Source of the DNA: Phoronis australis
Lineage: Eukaryota; Phoronida; Phoronidae
NCBI GenBank assembly: GCA_002633005.1
Contig: NMRA01000045.1
Location: forward strand, 293,456 to 357,455
Reading direction: 5' to 3'
DNA: 64,000 nt
Shown here: positions 1-13,173 of the stretch, piece by piece
How positions within the stretch are numbered: the first letter of the stretch is position 1
Layout: every line of letters begins with the position of its first letter
The notes under the pieces: model-generated
The model's input: only the letters and a program-made list of their open reading frames with translations
What the model was told of the DNA's origin: nothing
The model's database searches: none
Translations under genes and position numbers: made by a program

Positions 1-1
1 A

Positions 2-3000
2 GAGTTGTTTGATAATCTTGCAGGCTTCAACGCAAATACTCCTCGAAAACCACCTCCAAAGGAAGGAAATTCTGCTAAAAAGATGGATAAGAAACTTGGT
101 GAAATTCAGCCTGACTTAACAGCTAAGCCGACATTTTATGAAGATGGCAGAAAAGACGCGGTTCAATTTCGGAAAAGGAGAAGTCAAGACAATACTAGTA
201 GCAGTGATGGAAAGCAGGTGAAACTGTCCCCGTCTGATGACTGTAATAATCTTTCTGTCAATAAAAGTGATGCTAGTGATAACATTCCTCCTTCTCCAGT
301 AGAGAGTGCTGTCACTCCGGGACGTCGAGCCACGCCAAAACATGGACTGAATACACCACGTAGTAGAAATGTTAATACGCCAGTGACAAGATCCTGTAGA
401 AAGCGGGTGCATAACGAAACACCGTCCATCAAAAGTAATCAAATGAAGTCACTTGAAGTGAAGTCACAAGTTAAGCAAAAGCACATTCCTACAGCCAGAC
501 ATCTGCTGAAGACCCCTTGTGATGCAGGGACATCTACAGGCAGTGCAAGTCTCTTAGTTGATGCTAAGTCATTTGCAATCATTGATGTGACTGGAGATGT
601 GAGGTTATTTGACAATTTTATAGATGAGTGGAAAAGTCAAAAGTCTTACGCTTTCTGCATTGCCTGCGAACAAAAACAGCAAGATATCGTTAGTGGGATT
701 GGTGGAAAGTTCAGAAAAGGTACGGTCTTAATTTATTTGCAGTTTTACTTTATCAATGCTTATTAGTTTGGTCAATTTCAATGTTACTTTTTTGGAAAGA
801 TGTAGATCACTGTCATTTAATTGCCATAGGGCACACTCTATTGACGTAAACGAGAACAAAATAATTCATGGAGTTGGAAGTGAATTCAAATGGCAGGAGT
901 AAATAGGGGGACACCTTTCACTGGTTAACACCAGTATGAAACAGTTTTTGTTGCCTAGGTTATTGTGTTTTCTTTGCAGTATTTTAAGCAGTGAGTTAAC
1001 ACTTGAAACAGAATTTCTTTTGTTGTTACAGACCAAAGCAAGCCATGTGAAAGTGCACAGCTAATGTTTGGAGATCAAGTGCTGGTGGGACTGTCTGTAT
1101 GCTGGGGCAACTGTGATGCTTACTACATCGATTTGACACAGGGTGGAGCCACTGGTTAGTTTCTTGATAACTACTGTGAAGTCGATAGTAATATCCAGTC
1201 GGTTGTTGTTTTTTTTTTTGGAAATGTTGATCTCTTTACTATCTCAGAATTCTTCATTATGCAGCTTATTCACTACTTGCACAAATTTGCCATTATGTTT
1301 GAGAACGAGGTGCTGTGTTCAAACTAATGGTTCTGCATGTCGGCCACGCGTTCACGTTTGCGTTGTAAAAATTGACACTAAAACAAGGCACTGTGCCCTA
1401 AACAACAATGCACAACAGTCAATTTTTGTAGTGCCACCAAAATGTGCAAGCAGTGAACTGGGCTCGTAATCCAGACGAGCATGTTGTATATGTGGTAGAT
1501 GTCTACATATGCTTATTGTGTTTGAAGGAGACCCCGATGACAGCCTGGCCGCCCCTGAGTTGGATTCTACCTTGACAGTAGACTACAGGTTAGGCTGCAT
1601 CAAGCGTGTACTGGAGCTGGATGGAACTGCTCATGGGGGGAATGTGGTGAAAGCAGCCTTTGATGTTAAGGTATATTGTGTGTTTTCATACTTGCAAAAC
1701 AATTTCAAAATTCTCACTCCATCCAAGATTTTACAGAAAGTGATGTGTCTATTATTTAGAGAAGTGACCACAGAAAAACTTGAAAATCAATCATAATATA
1801 ACCTTGATTACATTGAGAAATTTTCAGGTGGAACTTCATGATGTGTCCATGAAGAGATTACCCAAAGCTGTGTCAATTGACAAAATTATGCCAAAGAAGG
1901 TGCATATTGAGTCTTCGAGAGTGTCACCTGGCTTCAGTTGTAAGAAATAAAAGTAAAGATTCAAACCGTCACTTTCATTTCTTGGTTGTCTTCCGGTGTG
2001 TTCCATTGATAAAAGTATCAAGTTTCTTTCCTGTACAGAGACGTTCGGTGGTAGTGTATACTTCTCGATTCCAACAGGAATCTGAAATGGTCCAAATATT
2101 TCGGGAGGTACGTCCATTCCATTGAACCTTACTGTTTCCTGACTTTTGTATAGTTGCAATGAAGTTAAGTTTCTTTCTAAATTTGAGAAAAATCTCTACT
2201 GCCATATTATGCGCTAAAATTGAAGAAGGTTTGGGGTACATACTCTTTAGAGCTATGTTGCAAACAGTCATATCTGTTAGAACTGCCATTACTAATACTA
2301 TAGGAGCAGTACAAGGCCTTAGCCTCTGGATGTGGTATAGTGCTGGCCAGCACCTGTCAGGACCCTAAGGTGGCCAGTTGGATGATGGACCCTGGTGCTA
2401 GGGAGATGAACCTCCACAGTATGGTGCTGAGACATACGCCTCCTTTGGTGGAACTATTAGAAGGTCAGGGATAAGTATTGGACTAGTTACATGTTTCTAA
2501 AGTGATCATCTCTCAGCTGAAGCAATTCTTATGCATCCATATACACATGTGGCTGCATATTGGTGTAATCTGTGCGAGCTGCCAGCATCTGCTGCTGTAT
2601 CACATAAGCCCCTCGCAGGATCTTAATGGGATTTGGAAGATGTGTTCCTATGACGCGAATGGGAGATGACAGGTATAAGTTTGGGTGCGATACGACTACC
2701 GCTCTGACCCTTGTGGCAATTTTAGCTTGTTTACATATGCATCTTTCGACTGAAAATCATGCTTACACCGAAGAAAGATTCTCTTAAGAGATGCCTTTGA
2801 TTAGGAGTGGCAAAATGTTTTATCATATTGTAAAGAATTTTCACCATGTTTTCAGAACTCGGAGGTGGCCATGGTTTGAGTAGCTCTGGTCTGAGTGTTC
2901 GCAATACTGTGTCTGGCCGGATACGCTCAACAGTGGAGTCAGTGCTGGTCTACCATCTAATGGGAGCGCTCAACTTGAAACTGGGCGATGAAGGCTACAC

Positions 3001-6000
3001 ACATTCGTTCCAACAGGTGGAGATGCCTTCCGTTATGCTTTTAGGCAAAATGGAACTCAATGGAATGGGTAAGGTTAATGCCATGTTACATTAACTTGTT
3101 GGATGGCATTTACACATATTTTGGCCAAAATTTCCAAACAGGTTTGCAGAATATCAGTGTGAATATGTAAGTGGTGCTCATAACTGTTTGACATTCTTTT
3201 TTGCTATTCTATATCTCTGTCTAGTCACAGTATTTCACTGATGAATGAGATATTGGCTTGAAACTGCGCCCCTGTTTTGCTGCTTGAAATATCAAAATCC
3301 TATTAAACTACCCCTCTTATCCTAACAAAAGTGATGACAAGATTTTCCTTGCCATGGTAGGATTTCCGTTATCATGTGGCCATTCCAGTTGAACCACAGG
3401 ACACGTCTTGGGTTTCAACTGAATACTGACACCATTGCTATCAAGGCAAGGAAAATTTTTAAATTTAGATTTAAAAGTCTAATTCGATGAGCTTATCTGA
3501 ACTCAAGAAATTTAGTGTTTAAATTGTGAGACTGTAACTTCAAGTATGATGATTTTAAAATTGATACTGATATTGTGATCCCATGTTGTGTTTGTACACA
3601 GGCTTCAGTCAGACAGAGTGTGACAGTCAGCAGAGTCTAATGCAGGCTAAACTATCCGCCCTAGAGCAGGAGGCGTACGCCATTGTGGGTCACCCCTTTT
3701 CATTGTCCTCGCCTGATGACATCTCACAGGTAAATGACATAGATCTTGGTACTGAGAATTCAAAGTACTTTTTTAACGTTTTTGGGACACCATGTACATT
3801 TTGAAGTACCAGATCGTACCAATAACAAAATATTGGATCACATTGAGAACTTGTTACAGTATCTAGCTCAACATAAATTTTAAGTTTGATCAATCAGAAA
3901 TATGCCCATTAGCAGAAATGCTATCTTTTGTATTTTGAGTATTGTTTTCCTAAGTTTTTTGTTTCTCTCAGGTACTCTTTGTTGAGCTCAGGCTGCCACC
4001 TACTGGTGACCCTAGTGCACCCCTGCAAACTAAGACGCTGGGTCCAGCCAAAAGAGGTCGCCGGAGGCAGCAGTTTAGCACTTCCAAGGATATTCTGGAG
4101 AAGTTGAAAAAGCTTCACAAACTTCCAGGTAGAGAATGTCTTGGTTTAGTTTTGCTGGTTCTGTGATCATAGTCAAGATCCTCTTCTAAAGATGTTTGTC
4201 AACAACCGATTATTCAAGAACAATCCTGACCTAACAATAGATATACTCTAAGTAAAATATCCATTGTGTGGCAGAATGATGGCTACTTGGCTATCCTACT
4301 TAGGGTTGTGTTTTGTAGACTTATTACACTAAGCCTAGACTGATCACATGCTTTGCCTGTGATGCATGGCGATATCTTGCAAAGAAGTCCTGAGTGATCT
4401 TGTGTTTTAACAAGAATCTTATGTCTACAAAATGTTGCAGTGGTATCAGCACTAATCTTCTTTAATATCTGATCAAACTGCTCATAAAATAAGGACAATT
4501 GGGCTTGGTGACCAAGCTGTCTCTTTTGTTCTTTAGTTTAGCTGATTTCCAGAGCTAGATATTGACCACAAGAAGTCTTCATGTTTACTAAATGTGCAAG
4601 TGATGGTGATTTTAGTTCAGAATGTTAGAGTAAGAAATCAATGTTCAGTCAGTGTGGAAAATATTCTAATGATGCATTGACAGCTTTGTCAGGAAGCTCA
4701 TGTCCTCCATTTCTGTTTTCTGTTTCACTAACTGGCGAGGGGTGTGCCGGTGAAGGATTTGAGTTGGGTATGCATCCAGCTGTCTGATTATGAGCAAGAA
4801 CTTCCTGACTAGGCGTTCAAGGTATCTCTTATTTTTGAACAATTTCCTCTACAGACTAGTATTGTTTTTATTCTGATTTCCAGCTGTCATTCTGGAATGG
4901 AGGCGGATCACGTCTGCTCTCACAAAGAACGTGTTCCCATTCCAACGCGAGAAGATCTACAGCGACCGCCTGGACATGCATCGTATCCACGGCTACAGCT
5001 GGACACACACGCAGACTGGCCGTGTAACGATGAGCGAGCCAAACCTGCAGAATATACCACGCGACTTTGAAATACAGATGCCAGGTATACTAGTGCCCAG
5101 TATGCTTTTTGTAATCGCATCTACCTGGCACAAACTGCATATTAACACATTGTAAAATGACACGGTAAAATTATGTGTTGGAATAGAAGTTGATGGGGAA
5201 TGATGACACTGTGGTATCAGTTTATTACCTGTTAGTAAAGTAGAACAAGTTGCTCTCAATCTTGTTGCATGTCAACTACATGTCTAAATACAAAGGTGTG
5301 TCAAGGCTAGTAGGTCGTCTCAGTTGTGTTTGTTCATTACTTCAGCCGTAGGTATTGACATTCACACCATTGTGAACCTAACTGTGCCTCTTGTTATTTG
5401 CCGTCAGTGGCAAGGTGTCTGGAAAGCTTTTCATATTTACTCGTGAAAATGACAATTTAGGATATATGTGTTGCAACTCGTGACATTTCATTGTATCGTT
5501 TTTTCCTTGAAGGATATGTTGCCCCAAATTAATGCTTTTCTATGTTCAAGCTCTGTACCGTAGTTACCAATAGATAATGCTTTTGAAAAATGTGACCAAT
5601 CACAACAATGTTAGAAGCACTTGAACAATGATAAAAGGTCAGTTTTTGTCGGACATTGGTTAGAATTTACTGTAATCAATGGTAAGTGATTTCTCTGCAG
5701 GCACCATTGGAGAAAGTCCTCCAGCGGGTGTAGTTGGTGGACCTAACCAGAACAGGAAGAGGCGATGTAGCTCACACCACAAGGTGGCGCAACAGCTAGC
5801 ATGCATTGATCACAAGGCTCCATCTGTGGCTGTGAGCATGCGTCATGCATTTGTACCATTTACTGGTGGGTTGGATGTTGTATGGATTTTTCTAACCTGT
5901 TTAATACGATAGCATGTTGTGGTTGTTATTATTTTCTTTCTTTGACTGAAAAAATCTCTGTATGATTAAGTTAAAAGTTGAAGATTCACAACACTACGGT

Positions 6001-9000
6001 TCTTGTCTAGTCACTTAATGTGAACAATGAACTCAGAATAAAAAGACGTTTTTAAATAGATTTTGCTATAAATGAAAGAAGCAGTGTTTGATTTTTGACA
6101 AACGCAATGTTTTTATGGGCACATCTGCCAATAATGGAAGTTGCATGCTAAGGTTTAGTGTCAATTGCTGCAAACATCTTTCATTCGTTAAAAGCAAATT
6201 GTTGTATCCGCATTTTCACAAAAACGTTTACACTAGGTGGAGTGATATTAGCTGCTGATTACTCTCAGCTGGAATTGCGCATCATTGCTCACCTGTCGAG
6301 AGACAAGAAGTTGATTAACATTCTTAATGGTGGAGGTGACGTCTTTAAGATGATAGCCGCACAGTGGAAGCTGTGTACTCCAGACGAAATTTCAGCAAAG
6401 GACCGGCAGCAAGCCAAACAGGTAAGGCGGGAATGTTATATAAACTGTTTTCTCTCGAATGGTCAACCATAAAATAAGCGCATGGCTTAAAAATGTTCTC
6501 GCAGTGTGACAAGTGAATTGTTTTTTAATTGTCTGAACAAATTACGTTATATTTATGAGAGCTTGCTGACAATAATATAACGTGGAGTAGTGCAATATTT
6601 TATTTTCCGACCTTCCTGTCTCAGAGGAATTATGGTAAGATCAATATCAGTAATTTTTAAGTGTGCATTCCTTTGTATAACCATCGGGCACATGACAAGA
6701 ACATTTTCTCATTGAATTTAGTTCAGCGGAAAAAAATTATTGTCAATTTAAAGTTTGCGATTACGTGTACATCAACATATATGTAGGTATTTCCAATTGT
6801 TTTTGTAGCTGTTTGAGTATTCATCTGTATGCGGACATCTTGCGTCCATGACTGTATTTTGCAAAACCGTTTACGGAGATTCATAAAACTTGGTACATAT
6901 TTTGTTCCTAATGAGATGAAAATGACTGACATCAACCTTGATATGTGCTAAATGTTGTTATTAAGTCAAGTAGCTATGGTTTTATTCATGAGAGAATGAC
7001 ACACAGCTTATAGATGATTAGTGCTGTGCCACAAGAAGCAAGGATGAGTTTACTAGTGTTGCTGCCTCTAGTGGGAATGCTTGTTGCGATGCACTTGGCA
7101 CAGTGGATGCTTATCAGAGTTCCACATTGCTCTTGTGTTACTGTTTGTCATAAAGGTGCATGTGTGTGTGTTTACAGGTGTGCTATGGTATGATCTACGG
7201 TATTGGTGCCAAGGCGCTAGCTGACCAGCTGGAAGTTCATGAGCAAGATGCAGCAGCCTTCATGGAATCCTTCAAGGACAGATACAAGGGTAGGAATGAG
7301 TGGTTTGCTCACTTGTTTGTTTGTACATTCCTTGACGGATACAAGAGACTACTTAGTGCTCTGCTAGCTCACGTATTTATTAGAAACTGTAAATCAGCAC
7401 GCACTTAGCATGTAAAGTTAGAACGTAGGCCTATTTTGTGAATATGCCGTACCCATTCAGCTTAATGAACTCAAAAATCAATTGGTGTCAATTAAGCCAA
7501 GCATGGGTGTTTAAAAACAAAATATTTGAAAAGTCAATGTTGAGTGCTAACCTTAATTCTCAATTGTGTTAAATCCCATGGAGCTACATTGACGGCATAG
7601 TTTTCGTGCAAAAGTCAAATATAACACAGTGTAATGTCTAGTTTAATGAATTGCGTATGAGATCTTAAACTTGTGTGAGACGAGACACTTTTAAGGAAGT
7701 CTCGATCATATAAATTGTGGTGGTTAGTAAGCTGAACATGACTGTAAAAGTGTAAATTTGGTGGTTGGACGCAAAGCCAAAAATGGGTGTTAACCCAGAG
7801 GAGTGCAGTATTTGAATCAATGTGTTGAGTACTGAGATGAATTGGGTACTGAGGGTTGTGTAGGTAACAGATAACAATGACATTGCTTTATCTCGCGCCA
7901 TGTTTCCATTTACAAACACCGCATTTGACGTCATTCAAAAACCATATATTTCCAGTGGATAAGTTTTCAGACTCAGTTGTGTACTTGCTGTAAAGAATTG
8001 TCTCTTGGATACAGACTTACAGACTGTTTGATTTCAGGCATGAAGAGCTACATCAAGACAACAGTGGACCAATGTCGCAAAGATGGCTATGTCACGACAG
8101 TACTGGGAAGGAAGAGGTTCCTACCGGCGATCAATGATGAGAATCCTTTTGCAAAAGCCCAGGTACAACATGTGATTTGTTTTTGATAGGCCGAGGATTG
8201 TTCAGTTAATGCAAGCAGTAGTCAGGGAATCATGGGTAATTGTGTCGGAACTCCTTTTCATAAAAGTACCAGGAGTAATTTTACCAACAGGAAGTTCTGA
8301 AAGAGACCCCCTCCCAACAAAGAACCTGTTGGCACTGTTTCAGAAAAAGTCTCCATGGGGCCTCTTTTGGGATCATTTTGCATGTATGGCACACTTGGAT
8401 TGTGGGGGCAAGATGCCTATGTATATTTTTATCTTTAAAAGGACCGTTTAATTTTTTAAGTGTGCTTGCAGTGATTACATACAGTAAAACTCAGTTCTAG
8501 TTTTCCTATATCATTCAGATCCAACTGAACTGAGAAATTTGATCTGAGTGAAGCAAAATCTGACTTACTGGAAGGACCCAGTGCTCGAACTAAAACTACT
8601 ACAGAACTTTATTTGAATTAAGTGAAAATTCAATTTATATATGTCTGACTTATGCAAGTTTTAATGTGGATACGAATATAAATATTAAGTGAATTAATTA
8701 GTGCAATCTTTCTCCTTAGGCTGAACGTCAGGCTGTAAACACCACCATACAAGGCTCCGCCGCGGATCTTGTCAAGAAGGCCATGGTTGATATTGATGCT
8801 ATTCTTGCAAAGCACTACCCAGACACTGTACGGACTCACCGACACAAGCATGAGTCTACCAGGTCAACAAGGAAGCAGTCTCACCGTGTGAAGCTCAGAG
8901 GCGCTTACTTCATTCTTCAACTCCACGATGAGTTGATCTACGAGGTGTCCAAAGGAGATGTGAGTGAGGTGGCTAGATGTATAAAGCATGGAATGGAGAC

Positions 9001-9082
9001 TGCTATGGAGATATCAGTAAAGTTGCCCGTGAAAGTTAAAGTGGGCCCCAGCTGGGGTCAACTGACTGACTTTGACTGTTGA
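2..9082 (+). CDS. POLQ: DNA polymerase theta, C-terminal part (5' end outside window)
   Basis: Family A polymerase of theta-mediated end joining, acting in the nucleus. Proposed exons: 2-719, 1032-1154, 1528-1670, 1828-1899, 2039-2107, 2304-2463, 2856-3068, 3602-3729, 3972-4128, 4884-5084, 5701-5865, 6237-6421, 7178-7289, 8038-8162, 8720-9082 (stop TGA). All junctions are GT-AG and in frame, giving about 978 residues. The first exon is a low-complexity linker rich in Ser/Thr-Pro, then the start of the exonuclease-like domain. Polymerase motif A (DYSQLELR) starts at 6257, the O-helix (RQQAKQ/VCYGMIYG) spans the 6421/7178 junction, and motif C (HDE) is at 8924-8932. The end, KVGPSWGQLTDF, matches POLQ rather than POLN. 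The theta-type insert loops before SMRHAFVPF and before the HDE motif are present but divergent. The helicase half should lie upstream. Least certain are the small exons at 1828-1899 and 2039-2107 and the weak acceptor at 1528. Confidence 0.93.
1283..1460. repeat. Dispersed repeat copy in POLQ intron
   Basis: This intronic stretch resembles 52185-52355. Both share, in order, a 'gccattatg' segment, 'tggttctgc', an AACGAGG or AACAAGG followed by 'gca(c/t)tgtg', 'cacaacaatca'-like and 'agtgcaagc/t' segments. It is probably an old, diverged interspersed element. I recognise no coding capacity or terminal structure. Confidence 0.4.
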
Positions 9083-9697
9083 TGGAGTTGTGATGAAAAA
9101 TGTTTGCAAAGCAGTTATCATCAGCCACATGTGATGTGTCAGTAGACAAAGGTATTTTGACTGATCAGGTTGTGCCAATAGGTAGACTTCATCTTATGTT
9201 ATAATACATCCCTATTTTAGGGTAAAGAATACTTGAACATGTTGCAACTTAACCAGAGTTGTCTTGAGAGTAATACGATCAGTCACATGAACAGTTGCCA
9301 TAATCTTTACAAGAATCTCTAATTGACCAATGCTTAGTTGGTGTGCAATAAAAAGGTGAGAAAATGGTTTGAACCGTTGCTAATGAGACTAACATTTTGG
9401 CCCTGTTCATCGTGTAATACTTCAGCATAGTTTTGTGCAGTCTCAAACAACTTTCAATAACACCAAAAGTTAGTTTGATTAACCAGGCTGTCAAGTTGAA
9501 GGAGCGAAGCCTTGCAAAAAATATAATTAATGTACGTGTCATCACGCATCATTTCAAGAGGGTTTTTTAATGTATAGGTGGAGGTTATAACAGCATAATG
9601 TCAAGCTTGAATGGTGTTCTGTTCAGACCCCCAGGCAATACATCTACTTTTGGCCTTTAAGTCTTTGTCCTCGTACTGATGCAATATGGTGTGAAAA

Positions 9698-9909
9698 GGC
9701 TACTTGACGTGTCATTTGAGGATCCCACGTTTGAGTGATTAAATCGTGTTGGCTACTTGACATGTCATTTGAGGATCCCACGTTTGAGTGATTAAATCGT
9801 GTTGGCTACTTGACATGTCATTTGAGGATCCCACGTTTGAGTGATTAAATCGTGTTGGCTACTTGACATGTCATTTGAGGATCCCACGTTTGAGTGATTA
9901 AATTATGTT
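9698..9909. repeat. Minisatellite, 53-bp unit x 4
   Basis: Four nearly identical direct units begin at 'ggctacttgac' and contain 'gaggatcccacg'. Copies differ by single bases, and the last unit decays at its end. The units are contiguous without spacers, so this is not a CRISPR-like array. It lies about 600 bp downstream of the POLQ stop. Confidence 0.9.
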
Positions 9910-11424
9910 GGCTCATGATGTTGATGAAGTAATGCTGGGACTGTCTGGATCATAGACATAGTATTGAGATGTCTGTGATCTGGATAGTCCAATACATCTA
10001 AAGTTATAACCAAACTCTGTTCAAGGAAGCCTGGAATATATTCACATAAGCCGTTAACTTGGCAACATGACTCTGTGCTTTAAATTGTTCAGTTAAAGTG
10101 AATTTTTGTCTTTAAAATTTTCCGAAACCTAATAATTAAATTTTAAAGATAATTTTCACTTGCAGTGGTTCTGCATTTTGAGTACAAGTTTTATCGACTG
10201 AATAACAGGCATCAAACTGGTTCTCAAAATATGGAACTCCTGTCAGTGACTATTGCCATTTAAATTATAATTTATGCTTAATAAATATTTTCTTTGGACT
10301 TGAAATTAATTATTGCACAAGTTTTGGAACAAAGTGGGTTGCACTGTGATTTGTTTTTTAGCAAATGCAATTTGAAATATTTAATTAAATCCTGCCAATT
10401 GCTTATTATTTATGTTAAATCATTATTACAGATGCTCAATTTTTAAATAATGTATTTATTGTCACTGGTGGCCATAAAAAGCAATTTAAATTAATTTTGT
10501 GTGAGTGAAAATGGAGTGTAATAGCTTGGCTACCACTTGCATTCATTGTACATCTGTTTATATTGACAATAAAACCAATGTTGTAAATAACTGCTTCTGT
10601 CAACTTTCTTACATCGTCAGTTTTCATAAACGTGTGCTATGAACTGGTGGGTTCACGCTAAATGCTTGTAACCGAAGTTTGCTGTATCCAAATTAAATCC
10701 CTACTTACTGATTTCAATTCATTTCTTGCAAAGGCAGAAATATGCATCAGTTTACCCAACTTAAAGCTTCTAATACAAGCCACGGCATTTACTAATTTCA
10801 GACTTCCCTATTAGAGGCTTCTATGAGAGACCTGCTCGTGTTTATTAATTACTGGCCAGGCCAAAATTACAACCTTCAGAAAAATCCTGTCAAAGGGTAT
10901 GGCAGTTCCGCATGGTATTGGAGAGCCAATGTTTATTAATTTAAGCAAACCTACACCGGCTTCCACATGCGGAAGCCTTCTATCAGAAACCCAGCTTCTA
11001 TAATTCTAATTTACGGTAGTTTTAGGTAGGGCCACTAAAACACAATCAGACAGTTGAATAATGATTATCATGCCCAATTCTGCTATTCAAATTGCATTTC
11101 AACTCACTATTTCCAGCTTTATCGGCATTGGAACAACAAAATTTGATGTAAAATAATGAATAGGCCAGGTAAATGTTTATCTTATGGGGCTCATCTAGAA
11201 ATTCATGCAGGGTGCCAGTTATATTTTTTTATTTTACATGTCGTCACTTCCTCATGGCAAAATCTGCCACGAGCCAACGTATGTTGAAAGGCTATATCAT
11301 AGGCTTGATATTTTATCAATGATATAGATAAGCCTTGTTGCAAACATAAAATTCCTGAAGCGTCATTTGAAGAAATTATGTATTCTATCTTTCGCAAGGT
11401 GTTTGTTAAGCAACTACAGAAATA

Positions 11425-11512
11425 CAGTGTTCTGCCTGATGTTTACAGCAGTGTTCTGCCTGATGTTTACAGCTGTGTTCTGCCTGATGTTTACAGCAGA
11501 GTTCTGCCTGAT
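11425..11512. repeat. Short tandem array, 24-bp unit x about 3.7
   Basis: Direct repeats of a 24-bp unit starting 'cagtgttctgcc' and ending 'tttacag'. The unit length is a multiple of three, so it keeps frames open on both strands. That explains the repetitive short ORFs here, which I do not call as genes. Confidence 0.85.
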
Positions 11513-12084
11513 ACGACTCACAGTTCCCATACGTAACCAGAAGACGCACACTATGCCGCAGCACCATCTGACGATGGGTGAATTTCTGTGCGAGTACTTC
11601 CGCATTCTGCAATGCTTTTTACTGATGCAAACATTTTTTGACATAAAAATGCTTCAAAAACTGTATAATTTTTAAGTGGGGACAATATACATGTCTATTT
11701 TACTTGAAGGAAATGTGGACTATGTTATTGACAATAGTATAGGGGTAAATACTGCAAAACAAAGAAGGTGTTAGTGGTGGTATTTTGGGAAATGGTTATT
11801 GTATATAGCTCATTTAGCTTACAATTTGTGGAATTTGCAAGCATAAGTAAACCCATACAGAACCACTGATAGTTGTATCAAAACAGTGATGAACATTGAT
11901 AGTGAGTTTGCCTGCACAGAAATTGCTAATTACAATCAGCAAATACTATCAATCCACTATCACTGCCGAGATTTGCTGTAATGCAGTTCGACCACATAGA
12001 AAACTAATGGAGCTTTAATTGCACTCATAGGTGGTTTACAAGCACCTACATAGTAATTACAATGCTTTACAGAACATATCAGTT

Positions 12085-13173
12085 TTACTTTTCATTCAAT
12101 TCAAAAGTTGAATTAGGACATTCTTCTCCAGCCTGATGACCATCTTCACTTGAGCACTCCGTCGCTTGACCAGTTACCCACTGGTCACACCATCTCTTAT
12201 GACTAGCACTCCAATGTTTTGCTTTGCAAGTCTTACTGCAATACTCAGCCATTCCACACATATCGCATGGAATAAACGACGTCGTCTTATTCTCCTTGGT
12301 GATAACTTCAGACTTAGCACAACTGGGGAATGAGCACATCACCGGGTAGTCCTGTTCCTTAGGGTGTTGCAAAATCAACAACTCTGGGGGATAATCGGAA
12401 AACGGATTACGTGGAGCTTCAAATTTCCGTGCTAAAGAATCTCCAATCTCCCGGATGAGTTCCATAAAGTCCTTCTCAACCTGTGCCTTCGGTGATTCAC
12501 TGTAATACCTTGTGTACTTTCTGGAGTATGCATCTTCAGAAAACTCCATCAGCCTAGTGGTCCATAAGAACTCTTGAGCAGGTCTGCCAAGTCGTTGAAC
12601 CAAGGTCAAATAAATCTTCAGAATCTGATTGAACACATGTTTGAAGGTCAAAACAGAAACGTATTGAACATCGGTTTTCCTCAAAGAATTTATCAGAAAA
12701 TCCCACTCAATAATACCCCTCTTCAGTACATCAGAAAGTTGTTCGTGTGTAGCACCCATTACCATCTGACATAGCATTATTACTCCACTGTGACGCACAA
12801 CATGATTTTCGTGTTTCAACATTTTTATCAACAGAGGGAATACTGTTTTCTTCATTGCCCACATCCGTCGCAAAACAGGCATAATCCGAGTCATATTATG
12901 ACAGAAAATTAAACAAGCCCAAAGTAAAACGGAATCGATTTCACTATCCGGCACAGTTTGGTCAATATTTTTCATAATGAGATCTAACACAGTAGCTGCT
13001 CCCATTTCACTCAAAGTGTGTTGATAAGCAAAAGTCATTGACTTGTCATAAGTAGCTGTGGCATCTTCAAACGCTCGCCATTTCACCTTCAAAAGTGCGA
13101 AATCCTTATTAAGTAAATTTTGTAAAATGTCTTCAACCAACTCCTCTCTGCTCTGACAACTTTTTGTTTCCAT
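12085..13173 (-). CDS. MYND-type zinc-finger protein, 362 aa (copy A, complete)
   Basis: One coding exon, start ATG 13173-13171, stop at 12087-12085. Residues 1 to about 270 look all-helical (LLKVKWRAFED, HENHVVRHSG) and may be ARM/HEAT-like. Residues 280-329 form a MYND zinc finger with ligands C280, C285, C303, C306, C312, C316, H325 and C329, including the hallmark YCSKTC and HW..SHKRWC. MYND fingers usually bind proline-rich partners; the partner is unknown here. The tail is acidic and Cys/Ser-rich. A good minus-strand acceptor (TTTTTATTGCAG) lies 5 bp before the ATG (exon edge 13178), and a donor GTAAGT sits at 14067-14062. So a non-coding first exon lies next to TFIP11 exon 1, and the two genes share a bidirectional promoter. 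I cannot assign a named orthologue. The start is fixed by the acceptor and by conservation in copy B. Confidence 0.85.
   Translation of the reverse strand: METKSCQSREELVEDILQNLLNKDFALLKVKWRAFEDATATYDKSMTFAYQHTLSEMGAATVLDLIMKNIDQTVPDSEIDSVLLWACLIFCHNMTRIMPVLRRMWAMKKTVFPLLIKMLKHENHVVRHSGVIMLCQMVMGATHEQLSDVLKRGIIEWDFLINSLRKTDVQYVSVLTFKHVFNQILKIYLTLVQRLGRPAQEFLWTTRLMEFSEDAYSRKYTRYYSESPKAQVEKDFMELIREIGDSLARKFEAPRNPFSDYPPELLILQHPKEQDYPVMCSFPSCAKSEVITKENKTTSFIPCDMCGMAEYCSKTCKAKHWSASHKRWCDQWVTGQATECSSEDGHQAGEECPNSTFELNEK

Larger units (their letters stand above)
9083..12084. other. Intergenic region between convergent POLQ and MYND gene
   Basis: About 3 kb without a convincing coding region. The POLQ 3' untranslated region probably ends soon after the AATAAA at 9347-9352, 265 bp past the stop. 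Two minisatellites (9698-9909 and 11425-11512) are listed separately. For the minus-strand MYND gene, a variant poly(A) signal ATTAAA lies at 12014-12019, 66 bp past its stop. A canonical AATAAA on the minus strand lies further off at 11227-11232. Short open frames here lack splice context, and some come only from repeats. Confidence 0.6.

Noticed and set aside
9698-9909. CRISPR-like array
   Set aside because: Units of 53 bp are contiguous without variable spacers and the genome is eukaryotic; it is a minisatellite.
11367-11675. Overlapping ORFs with repeated CLMFTA / KHQAEH motifs
   Set aside because: Produced by the 24-bp tandem array.
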